From the NCBI GenBank assembly GCA_003456765.1, contig DMOT01000130.1:1-7098 (forward strand): DNA of 7,098 nt. The letters are read 5' to 3'. The notes under the pieces were generated by a model. That model worked only from the letters and a program-made list of their open reading frames with translations. It did no database searches and was not told where the DNA came from. Position 1 is the stretch's first letter; each line of letters opens with the position of its first letter. Shown piece by piece: positions 5,466-7,098 of the stretch. Source of the stretch: Bacillota bacterium. GTDB lineage: Bacteria > Bacillota > DTU025. A program made the translations under genes and the position numbers.

Positions 5466-6781
5466 CGGAAAAGGGCAACCAGGTGCCGAATGCTTCAGAC
5501 AGTGCGCGCTTTGTCAGAGATGCCGAGCGTTCGCTTATGGGAATAGTGATGCTCATGTCGCTTACGGCAGGGTTTTCCCTTTCGCTAGGCAAAAGTGGGA
5601 AGCTTGTCGGGCCGGAAGTGGCTTACTGCTTCGCCTCGTCTGTGCCCTTTGCCTTGGCTCACCTTCTTTTTGCTGCAGGGCGTTTCGAGGGAGATGAGGT
5701 GTTGCTGCCGCTGGCCGGGGCTGCGGTAGTGATGGGCTACCCTGCAGTATACAGGCTCAGGCCTGACCTCGGCGTGCGCCAGCTGGCTTTCATATGGCTT
5801 GGCGTGGCTATCATGATTCCTCTGGTTGTTCTCCAGAGCCGGCGGAAGCTGGAGGGCATGGGACATCTGGCCCTGGGCGGATCTATTGCCCTTCTGGTGC
5901 TTACCTTGGTTGCAGGGGAGGAGCGGGGAGGGGCTCGGTCATGGCTATTTGTGGGCGACATGGGATTCCAACCCTCTGAGGTGGCCAAAATCGCATGCAT
6001 ACTTGCTGGTGCAGACGGGCTTTCCAAGTTGTTTACGGCTGATCCTGGGACGAAGGCTCGCGCACGGGCAAGCGAAATATGGGGTTGTGCTGAAGCCCGG
6101 CGAATCATCCTGATGTGGGGGGCCGTGATGCTCCTTACTGTGGCCCAGCGCGACGTAGGAACGGCAATGGTCATATACATATCATGTGTGGCAATGGCTT
6201 ACGCGGCCACGGGCAACAGAGTCATGGCCCTGGTGTCGGCAGGGATCGGAGCGTGTGCCGTGATCGTGGCCGGGCAGGTCTTTCCCCACATTGGCGTCAG
6301 GTTCTCTTCGTGGCTCAATCCATGGGCCGACGCAACAGGTTCGGGCTACCAAATGGCCCAGTCTTTCTATGCGCTGGCCAGTGGCGGGATTTTCGGGCGA
6401 GGCTACGGATGCGGATCTCCCTGGCTGATTCCGGCGGCCGTCACTGACATGCTGTTTTCGGCCACCGGCGAGGAGATCGGGCTTTGCGGAACCCTCGGCT
6501 TGATAGCCATCTACTTCTTGCTAGTAGGGCATGGCTATTCATGCGCTCGGCGTGCAAGCTCAAGGTATTGTGCACTGGCTGCTGTGGGCGCTGCCAACAT
6601 AATAGCTGTGCAGACTTTTGTGATCATCGGCGGGAATCTGGGAGTGCTGCCCCTTACAGGCGTTACGCTTCCGCTGGCAAGCTACGGCGGGACCTCTATG
6701 GTCACGAGCCTTGCGATCGTCGGGATACTGTTGGGCTCAACACGCCGCCCTCTTGCAGCAAGTGGGGGCGGTCCAAATTGA
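5462..6781 (+). CDS. SEDS-family peptidoglycan glycosyltransferase (FtsW/RodA/SpoVE)
   Basis: A 439-residue polytopic membrane enzyme that polymerises glycan strands from lipid II together with a class B PBP. Family motifs in order: GARSWLFVG (157-165), QPSEVAK (170-176), QRDVGTAMV (229-237), NPWADATGSGYQ (286-297), FSATGEEIG (332-340) and GVLPLTGVTLPLASYGGTS (394-412). Asp290 matches the catalytic Asp of RodA (Asp262 in E. coli, by my alignment); here the usual Pro after it is Ala. The long N-terminal region with GYPAVYRLRPDLGVRQ (92-107) is typical of the roughly 12-helix proteins paired with PbpA in actinobacteria and some Firmicutes, not the 10-helix proteobacterial form. Overlaps of 4 bases with the phosphatase upstream and the PBP downstream point to one translationally coupled module. 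Whether it acts in elongation (RodA), division (FtsW) or sporulation (SpoVE) cannot be told from this window. Confidence 0.94.
   Translation: MTEKGNQVPNASDSARFVRDAERSLMGIVMLMSLTAGFSLSLGKSGKLVGPEVAYCFASSVPFALAHLLFAAGRFEGDEVLLPLAGAAVVMGYPAVYRLRPDLGVRQLAFIWLGVAIMIPLVVLQSRRKLEGMGHLALGGSIALLVLTLVAGEERGGARSWLFVGDMGFQPSEVAKIACILAGADGLSKLFTADPGTKARARASEIWGCAEARRIILMWGAVMLLTVAQRDVGTAMVIYISCVAMAYAATGNRVMALVSAGIGACAVIVAGQVFPHIGVRFSSWLNPWADATGSGYQMAQSFYALASGGIFGRGYGCGSPWLIPAAVTDMLFSATGEEIGLCGTLGLIAIYFLLVGHGYSCARRASSRYCALAAVGAANIIAVQTFVIIGGNLGVLPLTGVTLPLASYGGTSMVTSLAIVGILLGSTRRPLAASGGGPN
6762..6771 (+). promoter_or_regulatory. purine-rich ribosome binding site of the PBP gene
   Basis: GTGGGGGCGG ends 6 bases before the TTG at 6778. 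It is the only good initiation signal near the N terminus of the PBP and supports a TTG start. Confidence 0.45.
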
Positions 6782-7098
6782 ACCAGAGGATACGCAGGCT
6801 TTTACAGGCATGGATTGCAGGGTGCGCGATCCTGGTTATTGCGGCAACGTATTACCAGGTGATACAGGCGGATGAGCTTTCTGCCACCCCCGAGAATCCC
6901 CGCGTGGCCAATCTTGAAAGAGATGTGGTTCGGGGATCGATTCTGGATCGCAATGGGAATGTGATATGTGATTCGGTCGGGCCAGGGCTTTCAATGCGGG
7001 TGTATCGTGGGCCGGATTCCCTGGCCCCGCTTGTAGGCTATGCCAACCCCATTCTTGGCAAGTCGGGGCTGGAGGCTGCGTATGATGTATGGCTTTCG
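6778..7098 (+). CDS. class B penicillin-binding protein, PbpA/PBP2-like (3' partial)
   Basis: The first 107 residues of a transpeptidase that cross-links peptidoglycan and pairs with the SEDS enzyme encoded just before it. A basic N terminus (NQRIRRLL) leads into one membrane anchor (about 11-26), then the juxtamembrane YYQVIQADEL (25-34) and NPR (40-42). RGSILDRNG (52-60) is the hallmark of the class B PBP pedestal start, and LVGYANPILGKSGLE (85-99) matches the G-x-sGlE motif that precedes the transpeptidase domain. The catalytic SxxK, SxN and KTG motifs lie beyond the window. The start is a TTG whose last two bases belong to the stop of the SEDS gene (TTGA, 4-base overlap). The layout resembles mycobacterial rodA-pbpA. 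Family is secure; in which wall-building process it acts is not. Confidence 0.9.
   Translation, partial: MNQRIRRLLQAWIAGCAILVIAATYYQVIQADELSATPENPRVANLERDVVRGSILDRNGNVICDSVGPGLSMRVYRGPDSLAPLVGYANPILGKSGLEAAYDVWLS

Noticed and set aside
5737..6180. 147-codon open frame on the minus strand inside the SEDS gene
   Set aside because: It is antisense to strongly conserved SEDS motifs, and its composition (Arg, Ser, Pro) follows from that strand.

Overview
The window holds eight protein-coding genes, all on the + strand, in two blocks separated by a 314-base gap. Base composition is moderately GC-rich by eye. Strong AGGAGG-type ribosome binding sites and gene content suggest a deep-branching Gram-positive bacterium (Firmicutes, of the Clostridia/Limnochordia/Symbiobacterium kind). 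The best clues are rlmN followed by a PP2C phosphatase, as in Bacillus rlmN-prpC-prkC, joined to an actinobacterial-style phosphatase/SEDS/PBP order. The phylum is a fair inference; anything finer is a guess.

Block 1 (2-3043) is the downstream part of an ABC importer operon of the BMP (basic membrane protein)/nucleoside type, like Bacillus NupNOPQ. It contains the C-terminal two thirds of a double-domain ATPase and two BPD_transp_2-family permeases. The ATPase and first permease overlap by 4 bases, and the second permease follows after 1 base. The substrate-binding lipoprotein is expected upstream, outside the window.

The gap (3044-3357) has no convincing gene. It carries a perfect 12-bp inverted repeat with a T6 run in its loop and a 10-bp palindrome that shares sequence with both repeat arms. 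An 80-codon upstream frame ends exactly on the rlmN start codon. These could form a leader region for rlmN, but this is unproven.

Block 2 (3358-7098) begins with rlmN (23S rRNA A2503 and tRNA A37 methylation). A 64-residue one-helix membrane protein follows, then a PP2C Ser/Thr phosphatase (prpC/pstP type), a FtsW/RodA/SpoVE (SEDS) glycan polymerase and the start of a class B PBP cut by the window edge. The last three are linked by 4-base overlaps and form a cell-wall synthesis and Ser/Thr phospho-signalling module; a PASTA kinase would be expected next. The small membrane protein sits where related gene clusters carry the FHA-domain protein FhaB. It resembles the FhaB N-terminal anchor but has no FHA domain, and it is the most interesting point here. 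Otherwise the window is conserved core biology, and I found no clear sign of a new defence or mobile system.
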